A DNA stretch of 64,000 nt, from NCBI RefSeq assembly GCF_006385785.1, contig NZ_VFSH01000003.1, positions 170,374 through 234,373 of the forward strand, given 5' to 3'. Below are positions 27,969 to 38,197 of the stretch, piece after piece. The notes beneath the pieces are model-generated. The model was not told where the DNA came from. It saw only the letters and a list, made by a program, of their open reading frames with translations, and made no database searches. The DNA comes from Streptococcus shenyangsis (lineage in GTDB: Bacteria; Bacillota; Bacilli; Lactobacillales; Streptococcaceae). The number at the start of each line of letters is the position of its first letter. Position 1 is the stretch's first letter. The position numbers and the translations under genes are program-made.

Positions 27969-28671
27969 TGTCCTGCACCTCCATGAAAAATGCCTCCAAT
28001 GATTCATCACCTTTGACGTCTCCTGTATTGCCACTTGCAATTAACTTTCCATTTTTGACAATGGCAATCTTATTACATAATTTTTCCGCAACATCCAATA
28101 CATGGGTTGAAAAGAAAATAGCACCTCCATCTGAAACACACTCATGCATAATTTTCTTTAGTAGGAAAGTTGCTTTGGGATCTAGCCCAACAAAAGGTTC
28201 ATCTAAAATCAACAGTTTGGGAGAATGTACAAGTGCAGAAATAATGGCTGTTCGTTGCTTCATACCATGTGAATATGAAGAAATAATCCCCGAAAGATGC
28301 TCAGTCATATCAAATAAATCACCGTATTTTTGGATTCTCTCCCTGCGTATTTTTGTAGGAATTTCAAACAAGTCAGCAATAAAATTAATATATTGAAGTC
28401 CTGTCATATGTTCATACAAATCTGGATTATCTGGGATATACGCCATCATTTTTTTACAAATAACAGGTTCTTCTTTAATAGAATGACCGTTGATAATTAT
28501 ACTTCCGTCTTCAAAATCATGGATACCGACAACTGCCTTTATAGTTGATGTTTTTCCCGCACCATTTGCCCCAATAAAACCATAAATATCTCCAGGCTGT
28601 ACTGAAATAGACAGGTTATCCACAACCTTCTTATCTCCATAACTTTTACTAAAATTCTTTATCTCTAACAT
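27961..28671 (-). CDS. ABC transporter ATP-binding protein
   Basis: A 236-residue ATPase: Walker A GANGAGKTS near residue 37, signature YSHGMKQR near 135, Walker B LLILDEPFVGLD near 155, and H-loop FSTHVLD. It is the first gene of a four-gene operon (ATPase, permease, DUF1648, GntR). A palindromic operator lies 14 bp upstream of its start. Confidence 0.92.
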   Translation of the reverse strand: MLEIKNFSKSYGDKKVVDNLSISVQPGDIYGFIGANGAGKTSTIKAVVGIHDFEDGSIIINGHSIKEEPVICKKMMAYIPDNPDLYEHMTGLQYINFIADLFEIPTKIRRERIQKYGDLFDMTEHLSGIISSYSHGMKQRTAIISALVHSPKLLILDEPFVGLDPKATFLLKKIMHECVSDGGAIFFSTHVLDVAEKLCNKIAIVKNGKLIASGNTGDVKGDESLEAFFMEVQDNE

Positions 28672-28685
28672 ATTTTCGTCTCCAT

Positions 28686-28698
28686 TGACAATTTGTCA
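28686..28698. promoter_or_regulatory. Palindromic operator upstream of the ABC operon
   Basis: TGACAATTTGTCA is a 13-bp palindrome directly upstream of the ATPase gene. The same palindrome with the centre base swapped occurs upstream of the TetR gene at 29433-29445, so it is the likely TetR binding site. Confidence 0.75.
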
Positions 28699-28779
28699 GT
28701 AATATTTTGAAATAATACCGATAGCTTGTTTTGATTTAGCTATCGGTACGTAGTTCTCTTTACAAACATTCTATCTTTT

Positions 28780-29397
28780 TTAATTGCTAAAGAGTCCTTT
28801 TGTATTTAGATTTTGTTCCAGCATTATCTTAAATGCATTCAAGTAATCTTTGACAGGTTCTTTCTTTGAAGTTTTTATACCTATGTTATTTGAAACAAAA
28901 ACATAGGCTGTCATCAGAAATTCTGCTGTTTCTGATGGATATTTTACAGAAAATACTTTTTCTGAGATGCCTTGATTTATTATCCTCTCAAAATATATAG
29001 TCAGTTTTTCAATGAGCTTATGAGATAACTTATCTAACATATAACGATTTTCTTCAAGATCAACCGTCTTTTGTAACTCAGTTCCTTCCGCTGAAACGTT
29101 ATCTGTAGAGATTATTGTGGCATCTATAAAGGCTCTTATTTTTTCAATAGCAGTTTTGTCGTCATCATTGACAATCACATGAATATCTCTCAATAATTTC
29201 TCTGAATAACGTTCCACAAGATAATACAGAATATCTTCTTTGTTCTTAAAGTGATAGTATAACAAACCTCGTGATATATTTACCTTATCGACTATATCCT
29301 GAGTTGTTGTGTTCGCATATCCTTTCTCCATAAAGAGGAGCATAGCAGCATCCATAATCTCAGCCCGTCGAATTTCCGGATCTTTTACATCTCGCAT
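28780..29397 (-). CDS. TetR-family transcriptional repressor
   Basis: A 205-residue regulator with an N-terminal TetR helix-turn-helix (AAMLLFMEKGYANTTTQDIV, then VNISRGLLYYHFKNKEDIL) and a helical ligand-binding domain. Copies of one palindrome lie upstream of itself and of the ABC transporter operon, implying autoregulation and control of the exporter. The inducing ligand is unknown. Confidence 0.9.
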   Translation of the reverse strand: MRDVKDPEIRRAEIMDAAMLLFMEKGYANTTTQDIVDKVNISRGLLYYHFKNKEDILYYLVERYSEKLLRDIHVIVNDDDKTAIEKIRAFIDATIISTDNVSAEGTELQKTVDLEENRYMLDKLSHKLIEKLTIYFERIINQGISEKVFSVKYPSETAEFLMTAYVFVSNNIGIKTSKKEPVKDYLNAFKIMLEQNLNTKGLFSN

Positions 29398-29432
29398 TTT
29401 ATTCCTCCTGATTATAAATCATACTACTTTAC

Positions 29433-29445
29433 TGACAAATTGTCA
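29433..29445. promoter_or_regulatory. Palindromic operator upstream of the TetR gene
   Basis: TGACAAATTGTCA lies 35 bp upstream of the TetR start and matches the operator before the ABC operon. Confidence 0.75.
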
Positions 29446-29473
29446 ATTATAAAATTACCTTTTTGAGGATACC

Positions 29474-29500
29474 AAAAAAACCTTGACACCAAGGCTTTTT
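29474..29500. terminator. Hairpin beside the second rumA relic
   Basis: AACCTTGACACCAAGG followed by CTTTTT forms a stem like the rumA terminator at 34935-34956. It appears to have been copied together with the rumA 3' end relic. Confidence 0.55.
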
Positions 29501-29514
29501 CGTCAACATTTTTT

Positions 29515-29580
29515 CTAAGCTCGTACAAGCAGTGATGCTGCCTCAACATGATGCGTCTGCGGGACTAAAAAGGTTTGGGG
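29515..29580 (-). repeat. Relic of the rumA 3' end (middle copy)
   Basis: Minus-strand translation gives [16 protein letters not shown] then stop, matching the RumA C-terminus. GCCTCAACATGATGCGT (29540-29556) is identical to the genuine rumA end at 35131-35147. It lies at the left boundary of the Mega element. Confidence 0.75.
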
Positions 29581-29645
29581 AACCTTTTGAGGATTAACTG
29601 CGTTTCACTAACAAACTCACACACTCGACGTGTGCTGAGAGCTTT

Positions 29646-29706
29646 CTTCTATACTAATAGACGAAAGGGTGTGAAAATGATTTTTAAATGATACTGTGGA
29701 ACGGAA
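29646..29706 (+). repeat. Right flank repeat of the ABC-transporter module
   Basis: It matches 24728-24790 (ending AATGATACTGTGGAACGGA) and joins directly to the umuC relic. Confidence 0.65.
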
Positions 29707-30118
29707 CAGTAGCCCTAGTATTGACTACTGTCGTTTCTATTCATATTGGCTATTCTAGGACTGAGATGAAAAAATCTATAAATGCTCAGAATAAAATTGA
29801 ACCCGCAAATCTCCCCAAAACAATGGTGAGTCATGTACTTGTATTATTCCGAAAAAATACACCTCTGGTGCAGTGAGACAAATTGGTGTATCTTATAGTG
29901 GCTTCGTAGATGAAAGCTATACTCTACTATCACTCTTTGATGATGTAGAACAAATTGAAAAAGATAATAGACTTCAGACAGCTATTGATGTTGTCAGAGA
30001 ACAGTTTGGTTTTTTAGCCATACAAAAAGGAACCGTCCTAACTGAAGGTTCCAGAAATATTGAACGCAGTAAACTTATCGGTGGTCATTCCGCGGGTGGA
30101 TTGGAGGGATTAAAATGA
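29688..30118 (+). pseudogene. umuC: 3' remnant of a UmuC-type (Y-family) DNA polymerase gene, frameshifted
   Basis: The frame TTVVSIHIGYSRTEMKKSIN continues to VLVLFRKN. A one-base loss near 29858 (AAAAAATACACC) shifts it; the next frame continues VRQIGVSYSGFVDESYTLLS to SKLIGGHSAGGLEGLK and stops at 30118. This is the C-terminal (little-finger) part of the Tn5252/ICE-type UmuC. The catalytic N-terminal half is absent, so no polymerase is made. Confidence 0.85.
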
Positions 30119-30450
30119 AACAAGAAAAAAATACAGTACAATTTTCAGAAATCCGTAGCAAAGGATGTAATGATATTGAAATGCTTGAAAGATTTTTACA
30201 TGGAATCGTTGAAACAGCAACTTCAAAACTTCGTCAGAGAAAACTCAAAACAACTGAAATATCGATACGACTAGTACATGCTAAATCTGAAAACCGATTA
30301 CCATTGGAATTTACATTTAGCATTAAGCCAACAAGCTCATCTGTGATAATCTATACTGAGGTAATCAATCGCTTTAAAGAATGTTACACAGGTGGGGGAA
30401 TTCAAGGTTTTACGATTCAATTTGATAAAAATACCCTTGCCTCTGCATAG
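30115..30450 (+). CDS. Conserved small protein of the ICE SOS cassette, unknown function
   Basis: A 111-residue protein starting MKQEKNTVQFSEIRSKGCND, overlapping the umuC remnant stop by ATGA. No domain is recognised. The same position is occupied by small unknown proteins in streptococcal hdiR-umuC cassettes, so a role linked to SOS mutagenesis is possible but unproven. Confidence 0.65.
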   Translation: MKQEKNTVQFSEIRSKGCNDIEMLERFLHGIVETATSKLRQRKLKTTEISIRLVHAKSENRLPLEFTFSIKPTSSSVIIYTEVINRFKECYTGGGIQGFTIQFDKNTLASA

Positions 30451-30462
30451 AAAGGATTTGAT

Positions 30463-30831
30463 ATGATTGACCGTTCATATTTACCATTTCAATCAGCAAG
30501 AGAGTACCAGGATACAAAGATGCAAAAATGGATGGGCTTTTTCCTATCTGAACATGCATCAGCACTCTCTGATGATACAAACAAAGTAACGTACATGTCT
30601 GACTTATCACTAGAGAAGAAATTATTACTCCTCAGTCAAGTATACGCCGGGCAGCTACGCACACGCATTCAAGTGATTGAAAAAAACAAGCGTGTTTCCT
30701 ACACTGGAACAATACCAAGTCTGACCAAAGATTTCATTTTGATAAAAACTACAACAGGTCACATCAATTTGAAATTAAAAGACATTATTAGTATTGAACT
30801 TGTCGAGGAGGTGCTCTATGAATCAGCTTGA
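30463..30831 (+). CDS. YolD-like family protein
   Basis: A 122-residue protein beginning MIDRSYLPFQSAREYQDTKM and ending in a small beta-rich domain (TGTIPSLTKDFILIKTTTGH, DIISIELVE), typical of YolD-like proteins that accompany UmuC polymerases. Its ribosome binding site is GAAAGGA. It overlaps the next gene by 14 bp. Confidence 0.75.
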   Translation: MIDRSYLPFQSAREYQDTKMQKWMGFFLSEHASALSDDTNKVTYMSDLSLEKKLLLLSQVYAGQLRTRIQVIEKNKRVSYTGTIPSLTKDFILIKTTTGHINLKLKDIISIELVEEVLYESA

Positions 30832-31117
30832 GTTTCAGCGTAATCACCTACAAATGGACTATTATAGCGAGAGCTACCAAGATTTTGAACGTGACTTCTA
30901 CCGCTACTCTAACATGAATATTCCATTGACCTTCCTAACTGATGATATCCTAAAAACAATGGCGACTTCACGTAAGAATTACTTTGTCCTCAATAAGGAA
31001 AAGTCCAGAGATAACCGCGATCACTTCTTCATATTTGAAGTAAGTACCGTAGATGAGAATCCGCTAATCTATCATTATACATATAAGAAAACTACAATAT
31101 ATTTAGCAGAAAAATAG
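30818..31117 (+). CDS. DUF5960-like protein of the SOS cassette
   Basis: A 99-residue protein, MNQLEFQRNHLQMDYYSESY onwards, with no membrane segment. The ATG at 30818 follows GAGGAGG at ideal distance, so the upstream reading from 30794 is not used. It closes the umuC-associated operon and is followed by a terminator. Confidence 0.7.
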   Translation: MNQLEFQRNHLQMDYYSESYQDFERDFYRYSNMNIPLTFLTDDILKTMATSRKNYFVLNKEKSRDNRDHFFIFEVSTVDENPLIYHYTYKKTTIYLAEK

Positions 31118-31146
31118 GAGCAGTTCAATTGACTGTTCCTATTTTT
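31116..31146 (+). terminator. Terminator of the SOS-cassette operon
   Basis: AGGAGCAGT pairs with ACTGTTCCT around TCAATTG, followed by ATTTTT. Confidence 0.8.
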
Positions 31147-31234
31147 AATATTCATAAAATCTAAAGTCTTTATACTCTTTAACAATGGAGTCGCCAACCA
31201 GAACAGACTATACTGACCAGCGACTACCTTAAAT

Positions 31235-32698
31235 TTAATGTTTCAGATTTATTTTCTTATCTCTAATTTCATAAACTACATCTGCTACATTTTCGAGTAA
31301 TCGTTTATCGTGGGTGATAAACACGATAGTTCCGGTGTACTCCTTCATTAGTATTTCCAAAGCCTCTAAACTTGGTATGTCAAGGAAGTTACTGGGTTCA
31401 TCCATTATTAGGATGTTATATCTACCCATGAGCATTTTAGCAAGCAACAATTTTATAATTTCTCCACCGCTTAAAACAGATAAACTTTTTCCAATATCGT
31501 TCTGTTTGAACCCCATAGATGCTAGCACTGAACGAATTTCTGATATATTGTAGTCACAATCCTTCTGCATAAACTCCATAACATTCTGATTACTGTTGTA
31601 CTTGTAACCATTCTGTGCAAAGTAACCTATTTTTGCCTTAGGCGAAATAGAAATTCCTTCTTCATGGTTTAAGATCATTTGGATTAAAGTTGTTTTTCCG
31701 ATTCCATTACCACCAGTTAACGCCACTTTTGCTCCTAACGGAATTTGAAAAGATGCATTTTCAAACAGAGCCTTATCCCCAAATACTTTATTAATTTCTG
31801 CACCGACTATAGGGTATGGATTATGGAGCTCCAATGCTTTACTTTGCCTGAAACGAATTCTGCGAATGCCTTCCGGAGCTTCTACTTTTCCTAAGGCCGC
31901 AATCCTGTGCTCTAGGGTTTTAGCAGCATTATACATCTTTTTTTCCTTACTTCCTATTGATTTTTGATGAGCTAAACGCCCTCCGTCTTCAGTACTTTTT
32001 TTCTTTGAAGAACCTTTTGCCTTCTGTTCTATTTTACGAGCCTGTTTTCGCTTTTCCTCCGCAGCCCTTTCCAATCGGGCACGTTCCGCAATAAATTGTT
32101 CGTATTCTGCAGCTTGGCTCTTACGTTCTTCCTCTTTCTGACGAAGATAATCAGAATAGTTTCCCCAATACTCAGTGATTTTGCCATCTTTCAGTTCCCA
32201 TATTTTATCTACTATTTCATCAAGAAAATAGCGGTCATGGCTAATAACTAACAGTGCACCTGTAAAATATTTTAGCTGTCCTATTAGAAAATCAATTCCT
32301 TCACGGTCTAAATGGCTCGTAGGTTCATCCGCTAAAATACCATGAACCTGTGCCGATAAGGCCTGTGCTATTTTAAGCCTTGTTTCTTCACCACCGCTCA
32401 TAGTCTGTATATTTAATTGCTCAACACCTAGCTTGCCTACAAGTGCAAAATCTTTTTCCTCCTGCAGAGTTACTTCGTCCAACTGGGGAATATAGGCAAG
32501 TTCACCCAGACGATTCATTTTACATCCTGGGGGAGTTAATTCTCCTAAAAGTACCCTGAGTAAAGTGCTTTTTCCAGCACCATTTGCTCCTACTAAACCA
32601 ATACGGTCATAATCATATACTTCTAATTCATTTATATCTAAAACATCGCGTCCTTTGAATTCCACACGAATGTCTTTTGCTTTTAATATTAATTCCAT
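31235..32698 (-). CDS. msrD: Msr(D) ABC-F ribosomal protection protein (macrolide resistance)
   Basis: 487 residues. Two ABC domains are present: Walker [10 protein letters not shown] near 40 and GGNGIGKTT near 330; signatures TMSGGEETR and LSVLSGGEI; Walker [11 protein letters not shown] and [11 protein letters not shown]. They are joined by a charged linker rich in Lys/Glu (about 185-275). There is no membrane domain, as in ABC-F proteins, which bind the ribosome and dislodge macrolides. It is the second gene of the mef-msr operon, preceded by a hexapeptide leader and hairpin. The sequence matches Msr(D) over its full length as I know it. Confidence 0.95.
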
Positions 32699-32743
32699 AA
32701 CATTTCCTCCTGTCTATAATCGCATGCTTTCATTTGCTTGTAT

Positions 32744-32759
32744 GCAGGGAAAACCCTGC
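32744..32759 (-). promoter_or_regulatory. Attenuator hairpin between the msrD leader and msrD
   Basis: GCAGGGTTTTCCCTGC on the minus strand is a perfect stem located between the MYLIFM leader and the msrD ribosome binding site. It fits the described ribosome-stalling control of msrD. Confidence 0.65.
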
Positions 32760-32776
32760 GATTTTAGCAGGAAGAG

Positions 32777-32797
32777 TTACATGAAAATAAGATACAT
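32777..32797 (-). CDS. msrDL: MsrD leader peptide MYLIFM
   Basis: A seven-codon frame (MYLIFM, stop) behind a strong GGAGGAA ribosome binding site in the mef-msr intergenic region. It matches the known MsrDL leader, whose macrolide-dependent stalling controls msr(D) expression. Confidence 0.88.
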   Translation of the reverse strand: MYLIFM

Positions 32798-32817
32798 AAA
32801 TATTCCTCCAATATTGT

Positions 32818-34035
32818 TTATTTTAAATCTAATTTTCTAACCTCAGTTATCATTTGGCAAACTATAGCAATGCCAATAATTAAAATACCTGATAGTAAAA
32901 ACCAATGATTTACACCGATTTTATCAGCAAAGAATCCAGAAAGAATTAACCCAATTGGCATAGCAAGTGACATGATACTTCCGATCAAAGAAAATACACG
33001 TCCTAAATATTCAGGCTTAATTTTCTCCTGAAAAAGAGCTGTTTGCACACCGCTATAAAATGGCACCGAAAGCCCCATTATTGCACAGCAAACTACGAAT
33101 ATTACAAATCCATTTGGAGGAAGTATTCCCGAAACGGCTAAACTGGTCCCCATTATAAAAAATGAACTTGTTATTAGTAATACATGCTTTTCGAAGCCCC
33201 CTAATCTTCCTAATAATAAGCCTCCTGCTAGCATCCCAAATGCAAAGGAAATTTCCGTAATAGAAATATGCACAGGCGTTCCATTAAAGCGTTCCATGCT
33301 TATTAAAGGAAATAGTGCATTGATTGGCATATAAACAAAAGTATATAGTGTTCCTAAGAGTAATAAGGCAAACAATCCTTTGTTTTGTCTCAGAACCACA
33401 ACTCCTTCTTTCATCTCCCTTATGAAATTTGGTTCTAAACTTTGCACTTGATTACCCAGCTTAGGTATACGTACAATTGCTACCGTAATAGATGCAATCA
33501 CAGCACCCAATACGTCGATGGCAATAATAGCATTTAAATCCCAAACGGAGTATAAGAGTGCTGCAACTGCCGGACTAACAATATAGCTTATAGACTGCAA
33601 AGACTGACTATAGCCTGCGCATTTCGTTAGCTGTTCTTCTGGTACTAAAAGTGGTGTAACCGCATTGAGTGCTGGGGTATGAAAAGCTGTTCCAATGCTA
33701 CGGATAAACAATACTATCATAATCATCCAGACAGGTAGCTCCATACAGAATGCAACAATAGCAAGCACTGCACCAGCTGCTGCGATAATTAAATCGGCAC
33801 CAATCATTATCTTCTTCCTATCATGACGATCCACTAGCACACCAATGGCAGGTCCCAAAATCGCATAGGGTAAAAAACCTACTAATGAAGCCATAGACAA
33901 GACCATCGCAGATCCTGTTTTTTCTGTAAGGTAAAAAATAATCGCCATTTGCAGGATGGCACTAGTGATTAATGATACTGCTTGCCCTGCCCATATTGCA
34001 TAAAATTTTCGTTTCCAATTGTTGTATTTTTCCAT
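32818..34035 (-). CDS. mefE: Mef(E) macrolide efflux MFS transporter
   Basis: 405 residues, 12 transmembrane helices, with the MFS loop motif GVLVDRHDRKKIMIG near residue 65. It exports 14- and 15-membered macrolides by proton antiport in the cytoplasmic membrane. The sequence matches the Mef(E) subtype known from Mega. It is first in the operon with msr(D); its expression depends on a long leader with an upstream peptide and a terminator hairpin. Confidence 0.95.
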   Translation of the reverse strand: MEKYNNWKRKFYAIWAGQAVSLITSAILQMAIIFYLTEKTGSAMVLSMASLVGFLPYAILGPAIGVLVDRHDRKKIMIGADLIIAAAGAVLAIVAFCMELPVWMIMIVLFIRSIGTAFHTPALNAVTPLLVPEEQLTKCAGYSQSLQSISYIVSPAVAALLYSVWDLNAIIAIDVLGAVIASITVAIVRIPKLGNQVQSLEPNFIREMKEGVVVLRQNKGLFALLLLGTLYTFVYMPINALFPLISMERFNGTPVHISITEISFAFGMLAGGLLLGRLGGFEKHVLLITSSFFIMGTSLAVSGILPPNGFVIFVVCCAIMGLSVPFYSGVQTALFQEKIKPEYLGRVFSLIGSIMSLAMPIGLILSGFFADKIGVNHWFLLSGILIIGIAIVCQMITEVRKLDLK

Positions 34036-34101
34036 TTATATTATCTCCTGCATATTATTTTGCTTGAATTTCTATTTTGAATAGCATTCTAGGCAATAAA
34101 A

Positions 34102-34141
34102 AATGCAGGCCAAACCCCACAATGTGGCTTTTGGTCTGCAT
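34102..34141 (-). terminator. Attenuator terminator in the mef leader
   Basis: On the minus strand ATGCAG-CC-AAA...TTT-GG-CTGCAT forms a long stem (arms about 34122-34141 and 34102-34118) followed by TTTTTTATTG. It lies about 60 bp before mef(E) and would stop transcription unless leader translation stalls. Confidence 0.85.
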
Positions 34142-34302
34142 ACATACAATTTGGAAACATTCATATTAAAGACATAGTTAAATAAAGGTATAGTTAAATA
34201 ACCAATATCCTCACCGTAACTAATGAATGCTCAATATCGTATAAATAAGCACAACAAAAAAGCCTATCATCGGGTATAGATTCTGCTTTTTTTATTGCCA
34301 GC

Positions 34303-34329
34303 TTATCTTAAACGCATTGAGGCTGTCAT
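34303..34329 (-). CDS. mefL: Mef leader peptide MTASMRLR
   Basis: Nine codons (MTASMRLR, stop) behind GTAGGAGGAACC. This is the known macrolide-sensing leader of the mef operon: stalling near the RLR end changes leader folding and allows read-through of the terminator at 34102-34141. Confidence 0.9.
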   Translation of the reverse strand: MTASMRLR

Positions 34330-34369
34330 AGTTTCGGTTCCTCCTACATCTTTGTTTATATCAATTTAT

Positions 34370-34398
34370 AGTATAACACAACAAGATGATATGTTCAA
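34370..34398 (-). promoter_or_regulatory. Promoter of the mef(E)-msr(D) operon
   Basis: Minus-strand TTGAAC (34393-34398), 17-bp spacer and TATACT (34370-34375), about 40 bp upstream of the leader peptide. Confidence 0.85.
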
Positions 34399-34420
34399 TA
34401 TAAAAGTTATGGAATGAGAC

Positions 34421-34591
34421 TCATACTTCCAATTCGATGCCAGATTTAAAGGATATGACGAAGTTTTCTTCATAGACTGTAACGCTCTGGATTATCTTCC
34501 TTAGTAGCAAGCGATTAGCTTTCACAAAATCTTCTGTTTGTAGTTTTAAAAATTCATCAGGATTTTCTAACTCAACCTCAAAATATTTCAT
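34421..34591 (-). pseudogene. C-terminal fragment of a serine recombinase-like gene
   Basis: The 56-residue frame from ATG 34591 ends in RKIIQSVTVYEENFVISFKS plus GIELEV, resembling the last residues of large serine recombinases. No catalytic domain is present. It has a GAGGG ribosome binding site, so a short product is possible. It marks the mef-side end of the Mega element. Confidence 0.5.
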
Positions 34592-34659
34592 TTTACATTC
34601 CCTCATTTCATTTATTGATAAATTGAGTTTGCAAAAAAGAGTGGACAATTTTTGTCTAC

Positions 34660-35105
34660 TCTTAACCTTTAAAATAGTTTTTTTTAATCGATTTGAAGTT
34701 GCCTAAATTATTACTTATTCGGTAAAATGAAGTATTGCTTTCAACAGATTTCCTTCAACTACACTTCACTTGATTCAAACAAGGTGGGTACATTTCTATT
34801 CCCACAAACTCCTTGTCAATGGAAACAAACACGTACCCACAGGGTAAATGGAAATAGAAACTGATAATTTCTAGCTATCACTTCTACTCATTCCAAAAAT
34901 TTTCTCACTCTGATACTTACCCACCATAAAGCAAAAAGCCTTGCAATCAAGGCTTTCATTATCCCTTTCGTTCAAAGGTTTCTAAGCTTTTACGAGCAGA
35001 GCGACACACTCAGCGGTTCGCTATCTCCGTTCTGTCTGCGTGCTAGCACTTGTCAATCACGGACAGCTATCGCATGGGCGGAAGTAAATGCTAATCTTCG
35101 TCGTT
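34660..35105. other. Gap between Mega and rumA
   Basis: No gene seen. It contains the rumA terminator at 34935-34956 and sequence related to the gap next to the rumA relic at 29.5 kb (for example a TTTCTAAGC...ACGAGCAG tract near 34980). Confidence 0.6.
34935..34956 (-). terminator. rumA terminator
   Basis: AAAGCCTTG-CAAT-CAAGGCTTT is a perfect stem; on the minus strand it is followed by a TTTGCTTT tail. It lies about 150 bp past the rumA stop. Confidence 0.7.
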
Positions 35106-36473
<1,368 letters not shown>

Positions 36474-36534
36474 CTATTGGCCGACAAAAAAGACGGCAAC
36501 GTTACAGTTACCATCTATTATACCATGAAATTTC

Positions 36535-37509
36535 TTAAGAACCAAAACTCTTGAAGAAGTTGACAATGGCTTGCCAGAGGGAGCTTAGAAAATTACCGCC
36601 ATCCTCTAGCGCTTTATCAGCATCAAAGTTAAGGTTAATATTTTTAAAACTGTCGCCAGCTTGTGAAACAATACTTTGTTTAAGGTCATTCAGGGTTTTA
36701 GTGAAGTCTGCATTGCTGAGGATATCACTTTTTGAGAGATTCAAAGCAAAATTGATGATGATATTGATCTGGTTTCCTGTTATGACCTGATCAAGTTTGT
36801 AATTTTTTAAGGTATCTTCAACGATTTTGCGGACATCTTCCTCTGTCAGATTTCCCTTGCTTTCTTTAGCTTTGGCGAGTCCTGACTTGATATCGGCTAG
36901 AGCAACGTTCAATTTATTAGCATCATAGCCAGACTTGTCCTTGTTTTCAGCATTGATATCGGACAAAGCCTTCAACTCTTCTTGAGCCAAATCTTTGTTG
37001 GCTTGTGGCACCTTGGCTCCATTAGCTTCTAGCGAATAGTAAATCCCGGCTAAGGCACTCTCACCTGTAACTGGAATAGGTGCTGCTACAGTGATTTTGG
37101 CGTGTTCCACACCCAAAGTTACGGCCGCATTGCGGTACATATCCTGCGTCACCTTAGTGATATTTTCTGGTGTTTCAATCTTGACCTCAAGTGACGATTT
37201 GTCACCTAGCTTTTGAATCTTGGCTGATGAATACAATTGTAAGCTAGAGTCATTGGCAACATTCATAATCTTAGAATAGACATCAGGTGTCATGGTCTTG
37301 AGTTCTTTGGTGTCTGTTGAGGCATTGTAGCCTAGTTTTTTAAGGGTTTGATTTTTTTGGTCTTCAGACAATGATGAACCTAGGACATATTCAGGTTGAA
37401 CATAGGTTTCATCGATGACTTTTTGAACATCTGTTGCTGCATGGGCGCTATTCATAGCTGTTACTGCCCACAAGACCGCAGCACTAGTCAGAAAGAGTTT
37501 CTTTCTCAT
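36535..37509 (-). CDS. Secreted DUF1002-family protein
   Basis: 324 residues with a cleavable signal peptide (MRKKLFLTSAAVLWAVTAMN, cut after SAHA). The mature part fits DUF1002: DVQKVIDETYVQPEYVLGSS, a conserved ITVAAPIPVTGESALAGIYY strand, and a helical C-terminus. It is extracellular; function unknown. It ends a run with the lysozyme-like and nucleoid-associated genes, separated by 73 bp. Confidence 0.82.
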   Translation of the reverse strand: MRKKLFLTSAAVLWAVTAMNSAHAATDVQKVIDETYVQPEYVLGSSLSEDQKNQTLKKLGYNASTDTKELKTMTPDVYSKIMNVANDSSLQLYSSAKIQKLGDKSSLEVKIETPENITKVTQDMYRNAAVTLGVEHAKITVAAPIPVTGESALAGIYYSLEANGAKVPQANKDLAQEELKALSDINAENKDKSGYDANKLNVALADIKSGLAKAKESKGNLTEEDVRKIVEDTLKNYKLDQVITGNQINIIINFALNLSKSDILSNADFTKTLNDLKQSIVSQAGDSFKNINLNFDADKALEDGGNFLSSLWQAIVNFFKSFGS

Positions 37510-37582
37510 TGGGAATTTCCTCCTTTACCTTTCTAGAGTAATATATCTATCTTAAAGAAAACTTATAACAAAAACACCTGGT

Positions 37583-38197
37583 CTAGCCAGATGTCGAAAA
37601 GAGAGTGAAAGTTTTGATGATGTAAAGGTTGAGTTGCACCTGTCTAGAATAATAATAGTTTCCTCCATTTACATAGAGTTCAGCACCGTGAAAAATGGAA
37701 ATGGGGTGAATATAACTATAAGTCTTTCCAGTGGTATTGCCAAGCAAGGGAGCAACAGTATCACGAGAGTACTGTTTAGCCAGAGCCAAGGTATTTTCCT
37801 TACCATTTTGGGCGATATAATCGATATAGGCAGGACCAAAATTATAGGCTTGAACAGCCGTCCAGACATCTACCCTCTTCTTCTGGGCCAGATAGAGATT
37901 GTCTGTCAGAGTTTGAATGCCTTGCCGAATGCTAGAGGCATTATCATTGATGGTGTTGGTTGAGCCACTTGCAGACTCACTAGACTGCATAACATCGCCT
38001 TCTTTTCCTTTTGTTTCGGTATAAATCATAGCGAGCACAAGCTCTTCGTTTGCTGGGGTATCTTTTTCACTCAAGATTTCTCGCACCATGGGTTGATAGG
38101 TCAGGACCTGCTTGACATCTTGGTGAACGCGGTAAGCTTTATAGCCAGCAAAAAGGAAGACTGCTAGTACAAGCACTCTTCGAATTCGTTTAAACAT
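37583..38197 (-). CDS. Membrane-anchored lysozyme-like muramidase
   Basis: 204 residues with an N-terminal anchor ([17 protein letters not shown]). The domain resembles the CwlT-type lysozyme domain, with catalytic Glu in [20 protein letters not shown] and then [16 protein letters not shown]. The same family includes pneumococcal PvaA. It would cleave peptidoglycan glycan strands at the cell surface. The ATG overlaps the upstream stop (TAATG), implying coupled translation. Confidence 0.85.
   Translation of the reverse strand: MFKRIRRVLVLAVFLFAGYKAYRVHQDVKQVLTYQPMVREILSEKDTPANEELVLAMIYTETKGKEGDVMQSSESASGSTNTINDNASSIRQGIQTLTDNLYLAQKKRVDVWTAVQAYNFGPAYIDYIAQNGKENTLALAKQYSRDTVAPLLGNTTGKTYSYIHPISIFHGAELYVNGGNYYYSRQVQLNLYIIKTFTLFSTSG

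Larger units (their letters stand above)
29690..34650. mobile_element. Mega (macrolide efflux genetic assembly) element, approximate limits
   Basis: The gene set is that of Mega: mef(E) and msr(D) with their leaders, followed by SOS-cassette genes of Tn5252 type (umuC 3' part, small unknown, YolD-like, DUF5960-like), and a serine-recombinase-like fragment at the other end. The length (about 5 kb) agrees with Mega. Exact ends are not resolved: they lie between the rumA relic at 29.55 kb and the genuine rumA end at 35.1 kb. Confidence 0.8.

Noticed and set aside
26409..28040. Permease start at 28040
   Set aside because: The extension lies inside the ATPase gene in another frame; ATG 27968 has a good ribosome binding site.
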